Shown here: positions 1 to 10,347 of the stretch, piece after piece | Layout: each line of letters starts with the position of its first letter | Numbering within the stretch: position 1 is the first letter of the stretch | Source: Chitinibacter tainanensis DSM 15459 | GTDB lineage: Bacteria; Pseudomonadota; Gammaproteobacteria; Burkholderiales; Chitinibacteraceae | DNA: 64,000 nucleotides | Assembly: GCF_000429785.1 (NCBI RefSeq) | Contig: NZ_AUCN01000018.1 | Coordinates: forward strand, 186,001-250,000 | Reading direction: 5' to 3' | Notes under the pieces: generated by a model | Seen by the model: the letters and a program-made list of their open reading frames with translations, nothing else | Told to the model about the DNA's origin: nothing | The model's database searches: none | Program-made: the position numbers and the translations under genes

Positions 1-72
1 ATTGTTACAACCCGCCTACGCCGCGTCAACCACGAGTCAGCCTTAGCCGTGGCGAATTTATGCCATGGTCAC

Positions 73-96
73 AAAACATACATCTTTGTATGTTTT
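73..96. repeat. 10-bp perfect inverted repeat upstream of the surE-like gene
   Basis: AAAACATACA and TGTATGTTTT flank a TCTT loop, 32 bp before the surE-like start. The right arm ends in TTTT, so it could be the terminator of a gene left of the window, or an operator or leader hairpin. The function is not determined by the sequence. Confidence 0.5.
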
Positions 97-127
97 CATG
101 GCGACACTTTTCCACGGAGACACTTGC

Positions 128-1117
128 ATGACTCGCTCTTCCTTGCTGCTAGGCAGCCTCACCATGGCGTTGGCCAGCCCCAGCTTTGCCCTCAATATTG
201 TCTTAACCAATGACGATGGCCTCACCAGCAATCTGAAAGCGCTGTATGAAGCGCTCAAAGCCAAAGGCCATGATGTCATCGTCTCGGTGCCATGTACCGG
301 CCAGAGCGGCATGGGGGCGGCGGCAAAATTCCTCACCCCGCTCACCCCGCTCTCGACCAGCAATGCCGATCCGAAAACCGGTGGTTGCCTCAATGGCGCA
401 GCCAGCGCCGGTGAGCCGGCCGTAGGTAAAATGAGCAAGGCGGGCTTTACCAATGGCGACTACCACTATGTGAATGGCACACCGATTATGGCCACCATGT
501 ATGGGCTGGATGTGCTGGCAATGAAACGCTGGAATAAAGCCCCGGATCTGGTGCTCTCCGGCCCGAATGAAGGCCAGAACGTAGGCAGTATCGTTAATAG
601 CTCGGGTACAGTTAGCAATGCCCAGTTTGCTGCGGCCCGTGGCCTTGCCGCGATTGCGCTAAGCGCCGATAGCAATACCACCGACAACACCAATCTGGCC
701 AACCCACTCTCGAGCACCGTCGCGCAACTGAGCCTCACCCTGCTCAACCAGCTGCAAGCCAAAGCCGGTAGCGGCCCGTTGTTGCCCGCGGGCCTGGCGC
801 TGAATGTGAATTTCCCTAAAGAGCTCAGCAAACCTAGCTGGCGTTTTGCCAAATTTGGCAGCTACAACCTGTATGCGCTCAAATTTGTGGAAGACCTCGG
901 CAATGATCCGGCGGCCAAAGCCTACGGTCTGGGCAACTATCATTTCCCTGGCGTTACCATCAGCCCGGTCAGCACGCCAGCCAGCGCCCAGCAGCAGGAA
1001 GACGAATCGGCCGTAGTACAAAACCAGATTGCCGTCACCGCCATGCAGGTGGGTTTTGAGCATCGCCCCCAAGCGCAAACCTGGTTGCGTTTGCGTCTGC
1101 GCGAGTTATTCCAATGA
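128..1117 (+). CDS. Exported SurE-like 5'/3'-nucleotidase (acid phosphatase)
   Basis: The 329-aa product starts with a cleavable signal peptide (MTRSSLLLGSLTMALASPSFA), followed by the SurE core. NDDG, near residue 29, holds the metal-binding Asp pair. A SGMGAA-type Ser/Gly stretch, YVNGTP, and LVLSGPNEGQNVG (the SGxNxG loop) follow. SurE proteins are metal-dependent nucleoside monophosphatases, usually about 250 aa and cytoplasmic. This one is longer and probably periplasmic. The ATG at 128 is chosen over an upstream ATG at 65 because the signal peptide begins there and a GGAG precedes it. Its stop overlaps the next start (ATGA). The family is secure; the substrate and the name surE for an exported form are not. 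Confidence 0.85.
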   Translation: MTRSSLLLGSLTMALASPSFALNIVLTNDDGLTSNLKALYEALKAKGHDVIVSVPCTGQSGMGAAAKFLTPLTPLSTSNADPKTGGCLNGAASAGEPAVGKMSKAGFTNGDYHYVNGTPIMATMYGLDVLAMKRWNKAPDLVLSGPNEGQNVGSIVNSSGTVSNAQFAAARGLAAIALSADSNTTDNTNLANPLSSTVAQLSLTLLNQLQAKAGSGPLLPAGLALNVNFPKELSKPSWRFAKFGSYNLYALKFVEDLGNDPAAKAYGLGNYHFPGVTISPVSTPASAQQQEDESAVVQNQIAVTAMQVGFEHRPQAQTWLRLRLRELFQ

Positions 1118-1800
1118 GCGGGGGCCAGCCAATGTGGAGATCGCAGCCCTACCGTACCCCGCTCCTGCTGGGGCTAACCGCACTCAGCTTATTCCTGAGC
1201 GCTTGTGGTGGCAGTAGCAGCACCCCGAGTGCCACTGCTAGCCCAGCCCCGCAACTCACCGTACCCAATCTGCCAGCCGGTCAATACCGGGTGAGCGTGG
1301 GTGAGGATGAACAGCTGCAAATGGGGCTGTATTTCAGCCTTAGCGATGGCAGCCGCGCGCTACTGTTGCAAGATGCCGCAGCCAATACCACAGCGCTGTA
1401 CCAGCAACAGGCGGGTCAATGGCAACGTATTCCGGCCGCCAGCGGTACGGCTGCGCTGCAGTTCAGCCTAGAGCAAGGGGCAAGCCTACCCGCCAGCGAT
1501 CTGGCTGCCGGGCGTTATATCGCTCAATACAAGGGGCAAAATCTGGCGTGGCAGCTAAATGCACAAGGTGAGATTAGTGCGGCCAGCGGCAGCAGCTGCG
1601 CCCTCAGCGGCAAAGTGGCAGCCCCCGCGGCCAATGGTTTGCGCGCCTTGCAGCTCAAACTGGCGCAATGTGCAGGTTTGCCAGCAGAGCTTACGGGTTG
1701 GGTTGTGAGCGATCCGGAAGATCAGCCGGCGCAGCAGCGCTGGGTGTTGCACGATGGCCGTACGCTGTATGAATGGCTAGCGATCAGCGACGATCGCTAA
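1114..1800 (+). CDS. Putative lipoprotein of unknown function
   Basis: A 228-aa protein with an N-terminal signal ending in the lipobox LSAC (Cys at about residue 31), then a Gly/Ser-rich linker. It is therefore likely lipid-anchored in the periplasm or outer membrane. The rest is rich in Gln/Ala/Leu and shows no domain I recognise. Two later Cys residues (in SSCALSG and LAQCAG) could form a disulfide. The start overlaps the surE-like stop by four bases (ATGA), which suggests translational coupling and a shared role. An alternative ATG at 1132 would give a more typical signal length. A hairpin follows the stop. Confidence 0.7.
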   Translation: MSGGQPMWRSQPYRTPLLLGLTALSLFLSACGGSSSTPSATASPAPQLTVPNLPAGQYRVSVGEDEQLQMGLYFSLSDGSRALLLQDAAANTTALYQQQAGQWQRIPAASGTAALQFSLEQGASLPASDLAAGRYIAQYKGQNLAWQLNAQGEISAASGSSCALSGKVAAPAANGLRALQLKLAQCAGLPAELTGWVVSDPEDQPAQQRWVLHDGRTLYEWLAISDDR

Positions 1801-1809
1801 GCCAAGCGA

Positions 1810-1856
1810 GGTATTGCTCTGCAGACCAATAAAATAAATAGCTACAGAGCAATACC
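1810..1856. terminator. Convergent terminator-like hairpin, GGTAT...ATACC type
   Basis: GGTATTGCTCTG and CAGAGCAATACC form a 12-bp perfect inverted repeat around a 23-nt AT-rich spacer. It sits between the convergent lipoprotein gene and kdpE, so it can serve both strands. It belongs to the GGTAT/ATACC intergenic hairpins seen elsewhere in the window. Confidence 0.7.
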
Positions 1857-1869
1857 CAAGCACCACCAC

Positions 1870-2562
1870 TCAAACCAGCAAGCGATAGCCGACACCGGTT
1901 TCGGTAAGCAGATAAGTTGGTAGGGCCGGATCATACTCCAGCTTTTGCCGCAAATGCCCCATATACACGCGCAAATACTGACTGGATTCGCTGTGATTGG
2001 GCCCCCACACCTCGCGCAGCAATTCGCGGTGGGTCAGCACTTTGCCGGCATGGCGAATCAAGGTACTGAGCAGCCGGTATTCAATCGGGGTGAGGTGGAT
2101 AGCCTGCCCGGCTTTGCTCACTTGCCGCTGCACCAGATCCACGCTGACATCGCCAAACTGAAAAGTCTGCGCCGCTTTGGCGCTTTGCCCGGCATGACGG
2201 CGCAGCAAAACCCGAATGCGGGCCAGACATTCATCCACGCCAAATGGCTTGGTCAGATAATCATCGGCCCCGGCATCCAGCGCGGCGACTTTTTCGCCCT
2301 CTTGCGCCCGCGCCGACAGCACCAGCAAGGGAATCGACGACCATTCACGCACGCGGCGAATCACTTCCAGCCCATCCAGATCGGGCAGACCCAAATCCAG
2401 AATCACCAGATCCGGCTGCCGGCTGGCGATGGTGATCAGCGCGCGCTGGCCGGTTTCGGCCACATGCACCTGCCAGCCCGCCAGCTCCAGCGTGGTTTGC
2501 AAAAAGCGCCGGATCGGCGGATCGTCTTCCACCAGCACAATGCTGGCACTTAATTCGGTCAT
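1870..2562 (-). CDS. kdpE: KdpE, OmpR-family response regulator of the Kdp operon
   Basis: This 230-aa protein has a receiver domain (acidic pair in VEDD, phospho-acceptor Asp56 in LVILDLGLPD, Lys in LTKPF) and a C-terminal winged-helix DNA-binding domain with an OmpR/PhoB signature (LTPIEYRLL, RVYMGHLRQKLE, GVGYRL). It is the last gene of the operon, 9 bp after kdpD. KdpD phosphorylates KdpE under K+ limitation or osmotic stress, and KdpE then activates the kdp promoter. A T-rich KdpE-type box is present at 10194-10213. Length and motifs are normal for the family. Confidence 0.95.
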   Translation of the reverse strand: MTELSASIVLVEDDPPIRRFLQTTLELAGWQVHVAETGQRALITIASRQPDLVILDLGLPDLDGLEVIRRVREWSSIPLLVLSARAQEGEKVAALDAGADDYLTKPFGVDECLARIRVLLRRHAGQSAKAAQTFQFGDVSVDLVQRQVSKAGQAIHLTPIEYRLLSTLIRHAGKVLTHRELLREVWGPNHSESSQYLRVYMGHLRQKLEYDPALPTYLLTETGVGYRLLV

Positions 2563-2571
2563 GCCTGGTTC

Positions 2572-5322
2572 TCAAGGTTGTAGCGGGAGCGGCGGCTCAA
2601 GGGTCAGCGCCGGTGACGGCCGCCGCGGCAGACGAAATTCAAATTCTGCCCCCTGCGGGCTGACATTGCGCGCGCTGATCTGCCCATGGTGGGCCTCAAT
2701 AATCGCCCGACAAATCGCCAGCCCCAGCCCCACGCCGGGCGTGGCCGATTCGGCATGGCCACGGGTAAATTTATCAAACAAGCGCTCGGCCGCGCCAGGC
2801 GGCAAGCCGGGGCCATTATCGCGCAAACGCACGCATAAAGTGTCCGCATCGGTGTGAGCGCTGAGCAGCAGCGTGCTGCCGGCCGGCGTGTATTTGGCGG
2901 CATTTTCCAGCCAATTGACCAGCACCCGCTCGATCAGCACCACATCGTACTCCACCAACGGTAAATCCGGCGGCAGCTGAATCTGCAGTTGATGCCCAGC
3001 CAGTTGGCTGGCACAGGCACGCACGGCGCTGCCGATCACTTCTTCGAGCACATGCCATTCCAGCTGCAGCACCACGCCCGATTGCAGCCGCGCCATTTCA
3101 AGCAGATTAAGCACCAGCTGATTCATGCGCTGTACTTCCTCGGCCAGCGTGGCCAAGGTCTGGCGCTGTTGCTCGGCGCTGAGGCGCAAGGCTGGCTCGG
3201 CAGCGGCAGAGTGAATGCCGCCCCCTGCTGGCGCGCCTTCCCCCGCCTGCAATAGACTCACCAAACCCGACAAGCGCGTAAGCGGCGTACGCAGATCATG
3301 CGACACGGCCGCCAGCACGCTATTGCGCAAGCGCTCGCCCTCCATCGCCACAATCGCATCCTGCGCTACTTCCACATAATGCACACGCTCGAGCGACACC
3401 GCGATCTGGCTAGCGCAGGTTTCCAGCAAGCGCTGCTGCTCGGGGCTGGCTAATAACTCGGCCTCACCCGGCTGCAGGGCCAACACGCCACGCAGGCGCA
3501 TCGGCGCTTTGAGCGGCAGATACAGCGCTTTGGCCGCCGGCAAGGTGCGGGTACTCCAGCCAGCCGGCTCGCCCTGGCGAAACACCCAATCGGCCAAGCC
3601 CGGATCAAACTCGCCCAGCTCGCCCGCCGCTTGCAGCTCATCGCTGGCATTGGGCAGCAGCAATAGGCTTTGCCCGCCGAATAATTCGGCCAATTTACGC
3701 TGGCCAATTTCCACCACGCTGGCACTGGTCAGCGCCGAAGCCAGCTCACGCCCCAGCTCATACAGCGCCCGCGTGCGGCGCTCGCGATAGGTGGCCACTT
3801 GCGCTTCAAAGCGCAGCCGCGCCGCCAGCTGGCTAATCACCAGCGCCACCACCAGCATCAATACAAAAGTAAACAGATACTGGGTATCGCTAACCGTGAA
3901 CGAGAGCTTGGGCGCCACAAAAAAGAAATCAAAGGTCAAAACACTCAAGATCGACGCAGCCATCCCCGGCCCGCGCCCCCAGCGGATGGCCACCAGCACC
4001 ACCGCCAGCAAAAAAACGATGACGACATTGGCCGGATCAAACACATGCAATAAGGGCAAGCTCAGCAATGTCGTCAGGCAACACGCGCCCAGCGCGCCAG
4101 CGTAGCCAGTCCAGCGTGAACGGGTGGGCACTGGGGCATAAAACGGCTGCGGCGCTTGCGGGCGCTCGCCCGGCCGCAGCGGATCTTCGGCCACCACATA
4201 CACATCGATGTCCGGCGTGGCTTCGGCCAAGCGCTCGGAGAGCGAGCGCCGCCACAGCGTACGCCAATGGCGCGCATGGGGCCGCCCCAGCACCAGCTTG
4301 GATACATTGCGGCTGCGCGCATACGCCAGCAGCGTGGTCACTAAGCTGGAGCCGGCCAGGACCGAGGTTTCGGCGCCTAATTCTTGCGCCAAGCGCAGGC
4401 TGGCCAGCACGCGTTCACGCTGGCCTTTGCTGTGCTGCAAGAGCGCCGGGGTTTCGACATACACGGCCAGCCAATCGGCATGCAGGCTGGCCGCGAGCCG
4501 GGCGGCGCTGCGCACCAGTTTTTCACCCGCCGCGCCCGGGCCCACGCAGACCAAGAGCCGTTCGCGCGCCTGCCACACCGGCTGAATCGCCTGATCGGCG
4601 CGATAAGCGCGCATTTGCGCATCCACCCGATCCGCCGTGCGGCGCAAGGCCAGCTCGCGCAGCGCCAGCAGATTGCCTTTGCGGAAGAAATGCTGCGCGG
4701 CACGCTCGGCCTGCGCACCTAGGTACACCTTGCCAGCCGCCAGCCGATCCAGCAGCTCTTCGGGCGGTAAATCCACCAGCGTGACTTCGTTGGCGGCGTC
4801 AAACACCTTATCGGGTACTGTTTCACGCACCACAATGCCGGTAATCTGCCCCACGATGTCATTGAGGCTTTCCAGATGCTGCACATTGAGCGTGGTGTAG
4901 ACATCAATCCCTGCCGCCAGCAGCTCTTCCACATCTTGCCAGCGCTTGGCATGGCGGCTGCCGGGCAGATTGGCGTGGGCGAATTCATCAATCAGCATCA
5001 GCTGTGGCGCGGCCTGCAAGGCCGCATCCAGATCAAACTCGCTCAGCTGCCGGCCCTGATACTCCACCACCCGCCGCGGCAGCAGTGGCAAATCCAGAAG
5101 CTGGGCTTCGGTTTCCTGCCGGCCATGGGTTTCTACCACACCGATCAGCACCGACACGCCGGCCTGCTGGCGGGCGCGTGCGGCATTGAGCATGGCAAAG
5201 GTTTTGCCCACGCCAGCGCAGGCCCCAAAGAAAATCTTCAGCCGGCCGCGCGCCGCGTGGGCTTCTTCACGCTGCAGCTGCGCCAGCAAGGCATCGGGAT
5301 CAGGGCGGGCCGGGCTACTCAT
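2572..5322 (-). CDS. kdpD: KdpD, K+-responsive sensor histidine kinase
   Basis: A 916-aa protein with the full KdpD architecture. The N-terminal KdpD domain carries a Walker A motif (GACAGVGKT, about residue 35) and Walker B (LMLIDEFAH). A universal-stress-protein-like domain (about 250-370) follows. Next is the DUF4118 membrane region with four helices (about 400-500), a GAF-like region, the H-box ([15 protein letters not shown]), the N-box ([11 protein letters not shown]) and the G-box (DNGPGLPPG). It is an inner-membrane kinase/phosphatase for KdpE. The start overlaps the kdpC stop by four bases. No key residue is missing. Confidence 0.96.
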   Translation of the reverse strand: MSSPARPDPDALLAQLQREEAHAARGRLKIFFGACAGVGKTFAMLNAARARQQAGVSVLIGVVETHGRQETEAQLLDLPLLPRRVVEYQGRQLSEFDLDAALQAAPQLMLIDEFAHANLPGSRHAKRWQDVEELLAAGIDVYTTLNVQHLESLNDIVGQITGIVVRETVPDKVFDAANEVTLVDLPPEELLDRLAAGKVYLGAQAERAAQHFFRKGNLLALRELALRRTADRVDAQMRAYRADQAIQPVWQARERLLVCVGPGAAGEKLVRSAARLAASLHADWLAVYVETPALLQHSKGQRERVLASLRLAQELGAETSVLAGSSLVTTLLAYARSRNVSKLVLGRPHARHWRTLWRRSLSERLAEATPDIDVYVVAEDPLRPGERPQAPQPFYAPVPTRSRWTGYAGALGACCLTTLLSLPLLHVFDPANVVIVFLLAVVLVAIRWGRGPGMAASILSVLTFDFFFVAPKLSFTVSDTQYLFTFVLMLVVALVISQLAARLRFEAQVATYRERRTRALYELGRELASALTSASVVEIGQRKLAELFGGQSLLLLPNASDELQAAGELGEFDPGLADWVFRQGEPAGWSTRTLPAAKALYLPLKAPMRLRGVLALQPGEAELLASPEQQRLLETCASQIAVSLERVHYVEVAQDAIVAMEGERLRNSVLAAVSHDLRTPLTRLSGLVSLLQAGEGAPAGGGIHSAAAEPALRLSAEQQRQTLATLAEEVQRMNQLVLNLLEMARLQSGVVLQLEWHVLEEVIGSAVRACASQLAGHQLQIQLPPDLPLVEYDVVLIERVLVNWLENAAKYTPAGSTLLLSAHTDADTLCVRLRDNGPGLPPGAAERLFDKFTRGHAESATPGVGLGLAICRAIIEAHHGQISARNVSPQGAEFEFRLPRRPSPALTLEPPLPLQP

Positions 5323-5906
5323 TGCGGCAATTCATCCAAAGCTAAATTAAGGGCCAGCACATTTACCACCGGCTCGCCCAGAATGCCCCATTGTGCGCTG
5401 CGGGTATGCTGTTTGACCAGCCGCGCCACCGTCTCCACCGGCAGATGCCGCGCGGCCGCCACCCGCTCCAGCTGATAGGCCGCCGCCGCCGGGCTAATGT
5501 GCGGATCCAGGCCAGAGGCCGAAGTGGTCACCAAATCCAGCGGTACCGGCGCGCTTTGCCCCGGATGCGCGGCCCGCAGCGCGGCGACGCGCTCGCTCAC
5601 TTGTTGCTGCAAGGCCGGATTCGTCGGGCCCAGATTCGAGCCGCCCGAAGCCAGCCCGTTGTAGGCCAAGGTGGCCGTGGCCGAAGGGCGCGACCAGAAA
5701 TACCGTGGCCCGCTAAAAGCCTGCCCGATCAGCGCCGAGCCCGTTACCTGGCCATCGCGCTGCAGCAAGCTGCCATTGGCCTGCCATGGCCAAATGGCTT
5801 GCGCCAGACCGGTGGTCAGCGCCGGATACACCACGCCGGTAATGATCGTGAGGCCCAGCAACAGCACCAGCGCAGGGCGAAATTGTTGCGACAATGATTG
5901 CGACAT
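5319..5906 (-). CDS. kdpC: KdpC, K+-transporting ATPase subunit C
   Basis: A 195-aa subunit with one N-terminal membrane helix ([19 protein letters not shown]) and a periplasmic domain carrying the family motifs [10 protein letters not shown] and [11 protein letters not shown]. KdpC stabilises the KdpFABC complex and supports its assembly. The start at 5906 is chosen because TAAGGAG precedes it by eight bases. A longer in-frame reading to 5960 would overlap the end of kdpB and run across a GGGGTATATACCCC palindrome. It is translationally coupled to kdpD downstream. Confidence 0.94.
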   Translation of the reverse strand: MSQSLSQQFRPALVLLLGLTIITGVVYPALTTGLAQAIWPWQANGSLLQRDGQVTGSALIGQAFSGPRYFWSRPSATATLAYNGLASGGSNLGPTNPALQQQVSERVAALRAAHPGQSAPVPLDLVTTSASGLDPHISPAAAAYQLERVAAARHLPVETVARLVKQHTRSAQWGILGEPVVNVLALNLALDELPQ

Positions 5907-5921
5907 CTGTGAACTCCTTAC

Positions 5922-5935
5922 GGGGTATATACCCC
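5922..5935. repeat. 14-bp palindrome GGGGTATATACCCC between kdpB and kdpC
   Basis: A perfect palindrome 16-29 bp upstream of the kdpC start. It is the most compact member of the GGTAT/ATACC intergenic family. It leaves the kdpC ribosome-binding site free. Its function is unknown. Confidence 0.6.
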
Positions 5936-5956
5936 ACCCCAGTATAACGCTATAAA

Positions 5957-8020
5957 TCAAACCAGACCAAGCACGGTGAGCAATACATCAATTAGCTTGA
6001 TCCCAACAAACGGCACCAGCAAACCGCCCAGACCATAAATCAGCAGATTGCTGCGCAAGAGCTGCGCCGCGCTTTGCGCCTGATAGCGCACGCCACGCAG
6101 CGCCAGCGGGATCAGCACCACGATAATCAGCGCATTGAAAATCACCGCCGACAAAATCGCCGAGGCCGGGCTGGTGAGCCCCATGACATTGAGCGCATTC
6201 AATTGCGGATAGGTGCTGGCAAAGGCGGCCGGAATAATCGCGAAATACTTGGCCACGTCGTTCGAGACCGAGAAAGTGGTCAGCGCGCCGCGGGTCATCA
6301 GCATCTGCTTGCCGATCTCCACAATCTCGATCAGCTTGGTCGGGTTGGAATCCAGATCCACCATATTCCCGGCCTCTTTGGCCGCCTGCGTACCGGTATT
6401 CATCGCCACCGCCACATCGGCCTGCGCCAAGGCGGGCGCATCATTGGTGCCATCGCCGGTCATCGCCACCAGTTTGCCTTCGGCCTGCGTCTGGCGAATC
6501 AGCGCCAGCTTGGCCTCCGGCGTGGCTTCGGCCAGAAAATCATCCACGCCGGCTTCAGCGGCAATGGCCGCGGCGGTGAGCGGGTTATCCCCGGTGATCA
6601 TCACCGTCTTGATCCCCATCGCCCGCAGCTCGGCAAAGCGCTCTTTGATGCCGCCTTTGACGATATCTTTGAGCTCAATCACGCCCAGCACGCGCTGGTT
6701 TTCTGCCACCAAGAGCGGCGTAGCGCCGCGGCGCGCCACTTCGTCGGCCTGTTTGGCCACGCTGGCCGGAAAATCTTGCCCGGCGGCCAGCACATACTGG
6801 CGAATCGCATCCACCGCACCCTTGCGGATTTCCCGCCCATCCACATCCACGCCACTCATGCGCGTTTGTGCGGTGAACGGGATAAAGCTGACCTGATGTT
6901 GCTCCAGCTGCCGCTCGCGCAGATTAAAGCGCTGTTTGGCCAAGACCACGATGCTGCGCCCTTCTGGCGTCTCATCGGCCAGTGAAGCAAATTGCGCCGC
7001 ATCGGCCAGCGCTTCTTCGCTCACCCCAGCCGCAGGGATAAACTGCACCGCCTGGCGATTACCCAGCGTGATGGTGCCGGTTTTATCCAGCAGCAACACA
7101 TCCACATCGCCCGCCGCTTCCACCGCGCGGCCCGAGGTGGCAATCACATTGGCCCCCAGCATCCGGCTCATCCCGGCCACCCCAATCGCCGAAAGCAAGC
7201 CGCCAATCGTGGTCGGGATCAGACACACCAACAGGGCCACCAGCACGGTCAGCGACACCGGCTGGCCACTACCCGCCGCCGCCACGCTAAATTGCGAAAA
7301 CGGTAGCAGCGTGATGGTTACCACCAGAAACACAATCGTCAGCGCCACCAGCAAGATAGTGAGGGCGATTTCATTCGGGGTTTTCTGGCGTTTGGCGCCT
7401 TCCACCATGGCGATCATCCGATCAAGAAAGGCCTCGCCGGGGTTGGCCGTGACGCGCGCCACCACCCAATCGGAGAGCACCCGCGTACCGCCAGTAATCG
7501 CCGAAAAATCGCCCCCCGCTTCGCGGATTACGGGGGCCGATTCACCGGTAATGGCCGACTCATCCACCGAGGCCACGCCGACCAGCACTTCGCCATCGGC
7601 CGGCACCACATCCCCAGCCAAAATCAGCAAAAGATCGCCTTTGCGCAGGCTGGCGCTATCGGTGATTTCGGGGCTGGCATCGGGATCAGGGGTTTTCAGC
7701 TTGCGCGCCAGCACGTTTTTCTTGGTGCTACGCAGGCTGGCGGCCTGCGCTTTACTGCGCCCTTCGGCCAGTGCTTCGGCAAAATTGGCAAACAGCACGG
7801 TAAACCACAGCCACAGGCTAATGGCGGCAATCAGCCCGGCCGGCGCATCGCCCTGGCCCAAGCAGGCTTGCACCCACAGCGCGCTGGTGAACCACGCGCC
7901 CACATACACCACCAGCATCACCGGATTGCGCCACTGTACTTGTGGCGCGAGTTTGGTCACGGCAGCCCACAGCGCAGGCTTGACCAGCGCGGGGTCCAGC
8001 AGTGATTGACTTTGTGACAT
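5957..8020 (-). CDS. kdpB: KdpB, K+-transporting P-type ATPase subunit B
   Basis: A 687-aa P1A-type ATPase, the catalytic subunit of KdpFABC. Visible motifs are TGES (actuator domain), DKTGT (phosphorylated Asp, in [12 protein letters not shown]), TGDNPLTA, and [12 protein letters not shown] in the hinge. Membrane helices lie before, between and after the cytoplasmic domains. ATP hydrolysis here drives K+ uptake through KdpA. The ATG at 8020 has an AGGA seven bases upstream. A TTG six bases earlier is in frame but less likely. Length and motifs are normal. Confidence 0.97.
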   Translation of the reverse strand: MSQSQSLLDPALVKPALWAAVTKLAPQVQWRNPVMLVVYVGAWFTSALWVQACLGQGDAPAGLIAAISLWLWFTVLFANFAEALAEGRSKAQAASLRSTKKNVLARKLKTPDPDASPEITDSASLRKGDLLLILAGDVVPADGEVLVGVASVDESAITGESAPVIREAGGDFSAITGGTRVLSDWVVARVTANPGEAFLDRMIAMVEGAKRQKTPNEIALTILLVALTIVFLVVTITLLPFSQFSVAAAGSGQPVSLTVLVALLVCLIPTTIGGLLSAIGVAGMSRMLGANVIATSGRAVEAAGDVDVLLLDKTGTITLGNRQAVQFIPAAGVSEEALADAAQFASLADETPEGRSIVVLAKQRFNLRERQLEQHQVSFIPFTAQTRMSGVDVDGREIRKGAVDAIRQYVLAAGQDFPASVAKQADEVARRGATPLLVAENQRVLGVIELKDIVKGGIKERFAELRAMGIKTVMITGDNPLTAAAIAAEAGVDDFLAEATPEAKLALIRQTQAEGKLVAMTGDGTNDAPALAQADVAVAMNTGTQAAKEAGNMVDLDSNPTKLIEIVEIGKQMLMTRGALTTFSVSNDVAKYFAIIPAAFASTYPQLNALNVMGLTSPASAILSAVIFNALIIVVLIPLALRGVRYQAQSAAQLLRSNLLIYGLGGLLVPFVGIKLIDVLLTVLGLV

Positions 8021-8048
8021 CGTCAAATCCTTTTTCTGATTCTTTCTT

Positions 8049-8098
8049 GGGGTATAGCCATCAAGCTCAATATTGATTAGGCTTCGATAGCCATACCC
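8049..8098. repeat. Imperfect hairpin between kdpA and kdpB, GGGTAT...ATACCC type
   Basis: GGGGTATAGCCATCAAGC (8049-8066) pairs imperfectly with GCTTCGATAGCCATACCC (8081-8098) around an AT-rich loop. In the transcript it could fold in the kdpA-kdpB gap (8021-8122), and might affect mRNA processing or the ratio of subunits. That role is inference. Confidence 0.55.
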
Positions 8099-8122
8099 AC
8101 CTAGGTATTCTTCACAAACAGC

Positions 8123-9913
8123 TTAGTGCGCCACCTGCCACAGCTGCAGATGCTCCACAATAGGCCCCAGCGCCAAAGCCGGGATGTAATTGAGCAAGCC
8201 CACCAGCAACACCGCCCCCACCAACAACCCCACAAACAGCGGGCCATGCGTGGGCAACGTGCCGGCATTCACCGGCAATCGCGGCTTAGCGGCCAGCGCG
8301 CCGGCCATGGCCAGCACCGGCACAATCACCGCAAAGCGCCCCAGCCACATCGCCGCCCCGAGCAGGAAGTTATAAAACGGGGTATTGGCCGAGAGGCCGG
8401 CAAAGGCCGAGCCATTGTTATTGGCCGCACTCGAGAGCGCATACAGCACTTCGCTAAAGCCATGCGCGCCGGGGTTGAAAATACCGGCCCGGCCACTGGC
8501 CAGCGACACCGCCAGCGCCGTGCCCAAGAGCACCAATAGCGGCGTCACCAGAATTACCAGCGCGGTCATTTTCATCTCGAAGCTTTCGATTTTTTTGCCC
8601 AGGTATTCCGGCGTGCGGCCCACCATCAGCCCGGCGATAAACACCGCCAGCAAGGCAAACACCAGCATGCCGTATAAACCCGCGCCCACGCCGCCAAACA
8701 CCACCTCGCCCAGCTGCATCAACAGCGTGGGGATCATGCCGCCCAGCGGCGTGAAGGAGGCGTGCATGGCATTCACCGCGCCGCAAGAGGCGGCAGTCGT
8801 GATAGTGGCAAACAAGCTGCTGGCCACAATGCCAAAGCGCGCTTCCTTGCCTTCCAGATTCACCAGCTGATCAAGGCCCAGTGTGGCCCAGCGCGGATTA
8901 CCGGCCTGCTCCGCCGCCACCAGCACGCCGTAGGCCAGCACAAACAGCAGCGTCATCGCGGCCAAGATCGTCCAGCCCTGCCGGCGATCACCCACCTGCT
9001 GGCCAAAACTGAGCACCAGCGCCGCCGGAATCAGGAAAATCGCCAGCATTTGCAGGAAATTACTCAGCGGCGTTGGGTTTTCGTAGGGGTGGGCCGAGTT
9101 GGCATTGAAAAAACCACCGCCATTGGTGCCCAATAGCTTGATCGCTTCTTGCGAGGCCACCGGGCCCATCGGCAGGGTTTGGGTCTGGGTCGACACGCTT
9201 TCCAGCACCGCGTGGCCTTGCGCGTCTTTCATGGCTTGGCCAGCGGCATCGAGCTTAGGCTGGCTATAGCTTTGCGCCTCGAGCAGGCGGGCGCTTTGGT
9301 AAGGCTTGAAGTTCTGGATTACGCCCTGGCTCACCAGCGCCAGCGCCAACAGCAGCGACAGCGGCAGCAAGATATACAAAGTCCCGCGGGTCAGATCGAC
9401 CCAGAAATTGCCGATCGTGCGCACCGATTTACGCGCAAAACCCCGAATCAGCGCCACCGCCACCGCCAGCCCAGTGGCGGCCGACACGAAATTCTGCACC
9501 GCCAGGCCCAGCATCTGGGTGAGATAACTCATGGTGCTTTCGCCGCCATAGCCTTGCCAGTTGGTATTGGTGACAAAGGAAATCGCGGTATTGAGGGCCG
9601 AATCGCTACTCACCGCGCCAAAGGCCTCTGGGTTGAGCGGCAGCACGCCCTGCGCACGCTGCAAGGCATACAGAGCCAGAAAACCCAGTACATTGAATAG
9701 CAGCAGCCCCAGCGCATAGGCCAGCCAGTGTTGCTCTTGTTTAGGCTCTACCCCAGCCAGCCGATACAGCCCGTGCTCCAGCCATTGCACCGGCCGCAAC
9801 ACGCGGGGAATATCGCCGGCCATCACCCGCGTCAGCCAGCGGCTGAGCGGCATCGCCAGTAAAATCAAGACGCCCAGATACAGCGCCAGCTGAAAAAAAG
9901 CATTGGCGGTCAT
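8123..9913 (-). CDS. kdpA: KdpA, K+-binding channel-like subunit A
   Basis: A 596-aa polytopic inner-membrane protein of the KdpA/SKT superfamily, with about ten helices. The four pore-loop regions are visible: [44 protein letters not shown] and [15 protein letters not shown]. These form the selectivity filter that binds K+ before KdpB-driven translocation. The ATG follows the kdpF stop directly, as in other kdp operons. Length is normal (about 560-600 aa). Confidence 0.96.
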   Translation of the reverse strand: MTANAFFQLALYLGVLILLAMPLSRWLTRVMAGDIPRVLRPVQWLEHGLYRLAGVEPKQEQHWLAYALGLLLFNVLGFLALYALQRAQGVLPLNPEAFGAVSSDSALNTAISFVTNTNWQGYGGESTMSYLTQMLGLAVQNFVSAATGLAVAVALIRGFARKSVRTIGNFWVDLTRGTLYILLPLSLLLALALVSQGVIQNFKPYQSARLLEAQSYSQPKLDAAGQAMKDAQGHAVLESVSTQTQTLPMGPVASQEAIKLLGTNGGGFFNANSAHPYENPTPLSNFLQMLAIFLIPAALVLSFGQQVGDRRQGWTILAAMTLLFVLAYGVLVAAEQAGNPRWATLGLDQLVNLEGKEARFGIVASSLFATITTAASCGAVNAMHASFTPLGGMIPTLLMQLGEVVFGGVGAGLYGMLVFALLAVFIAGLMVGRTPEYLGKKIESFEMKMTALVILVTPLLVLLGTALAVSLASGRAGIFNPGAHGFSEVLYALSSAANNNGSAFAGLSANTPFYNFLLGAAMWLGRFAVIVPVLAMAGALAAKPRLPVNAGTLPTHGPLFVGLLVGAVLLVGLLNYIPALALGPIVEHLQLWQVAH

Positions 9914-10003
9914 TTAAAAACGCTCCGGGTTAAATAGCACATACAACAACAGCACCAGCAAGGCCAGCGCGAGGCCTGCGGCCACCCACAACATGCTCAA
10001 CAT
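9914..10003 (-). CDS. kdpF: KdpF, small stabilising subunit of the Kdp ATPase
   Basis: A 29-aa single-helix membrane peptide: hydrophobic core AAGLALALLVLLLYVLF, followed by the short polar end NPERF. It abuts kdpA, as kdpF does in other operons. GGGAGG lies six bases before the ATG. KdpF is known to stabilise the KdpABC complex. Identification rests on size, hydropathy, the C-terminal pattern and position. Confidence 0.88.
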   Translation of the reverse strand: MLSMLWVAAGLALALLVLLLYVLFNPERF

Positions 10004-10095
10004 GCGGCACCTCCCGTGCGTCGGCACAACTGCAGCAGCCCGTAAATCGCCAGATTCAAAGCAAAGGCCAGCAACAGACAATCAAGATCAGACAT
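9997..10095 (-). CDS. Small membrane ORF at the head of the kdp operon
   Basis: A 32-aa reading frame (begins MSDLDCLLLAFALNLAIYG) with one predicted membrane helix and a basic, Cys-containing tail. AAGGTG lies six bases before the ATG. It overlaps the kdpF start by seven bases in another frame, so the two would be coupled. From memory, short hydrophobic ORFs of this kind occur before kdpF in some other Proteobacteria, but I know no function. It could be an extra KdpF-like regulator or a leader peptide. Confidence 0.5.
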   Translation of the reverse strand: MSDLDCLLLAFALNLAIYGLLQLCRRTGGAAC

Positions 10096-10193
10096 CAGAA
10101 TCACCTTGCAAAACGCAGCACCCCCACGGCACTGCGGACGCTGTCACTGTAAAAATCGGCGGGTAAAATCGGTGCAAAAAGGCAGTGGCGCAA

Positions 10194-10213
10194 TATAAAA
10201 AAAGTATAAAAAT
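10194..10213 (-). promoter_or_regulatory. Putative KdpE-binding box
   Basis: Read on the minus strand the site is ATTTTTATACTTTTTTTATA, followed by TTGCGCC. This closely resembles the Escherichia coli KdpE site as I remember it (ATTTTTATACTTTTTTTACA, then CCCCGCC). It lies about 100 bp upstream of the first kdp ORF, on the same strand. The basis is a sequence match recalled from known work plus position. Confidence 0.7.
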
Positions 10214-10258
10214 CGCCCGCCATGCCGCGGATTGGCGGCAGCGGCTGGCGATTTTTAT
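10206..10258. repeat. 12-bp perfect inverted repeat in the kdp / amidotransferase divergent region
   Basis: ATAAAAATCGCC (10206-10217) is repeated inverted as GGCGATTTTTAT (10247-10258), 29 bp apart. The left arm overlaps the KdpE-type box, so the right arm is a half-box facing the amidotransferase gene. It could be a second KdpE half-site or a hairpin. Confidence 0.6.
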
Positions 10259-10347
10259 GCGCTCTTAATGGGGTAAGACGGTTTTTTTGCACCGCTTTTG
10301 CAGGGCGCAGCCTAGGCTGGCGAGGTGTTCAACCACGGAGCAAACCG

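Noticed and set aside
65-127. Upstream ATG extension of the surE-like gene
   Set aside because: It would put 21 residues before a clear signal peptide and run through a hairpin; no ribosome-binding site.
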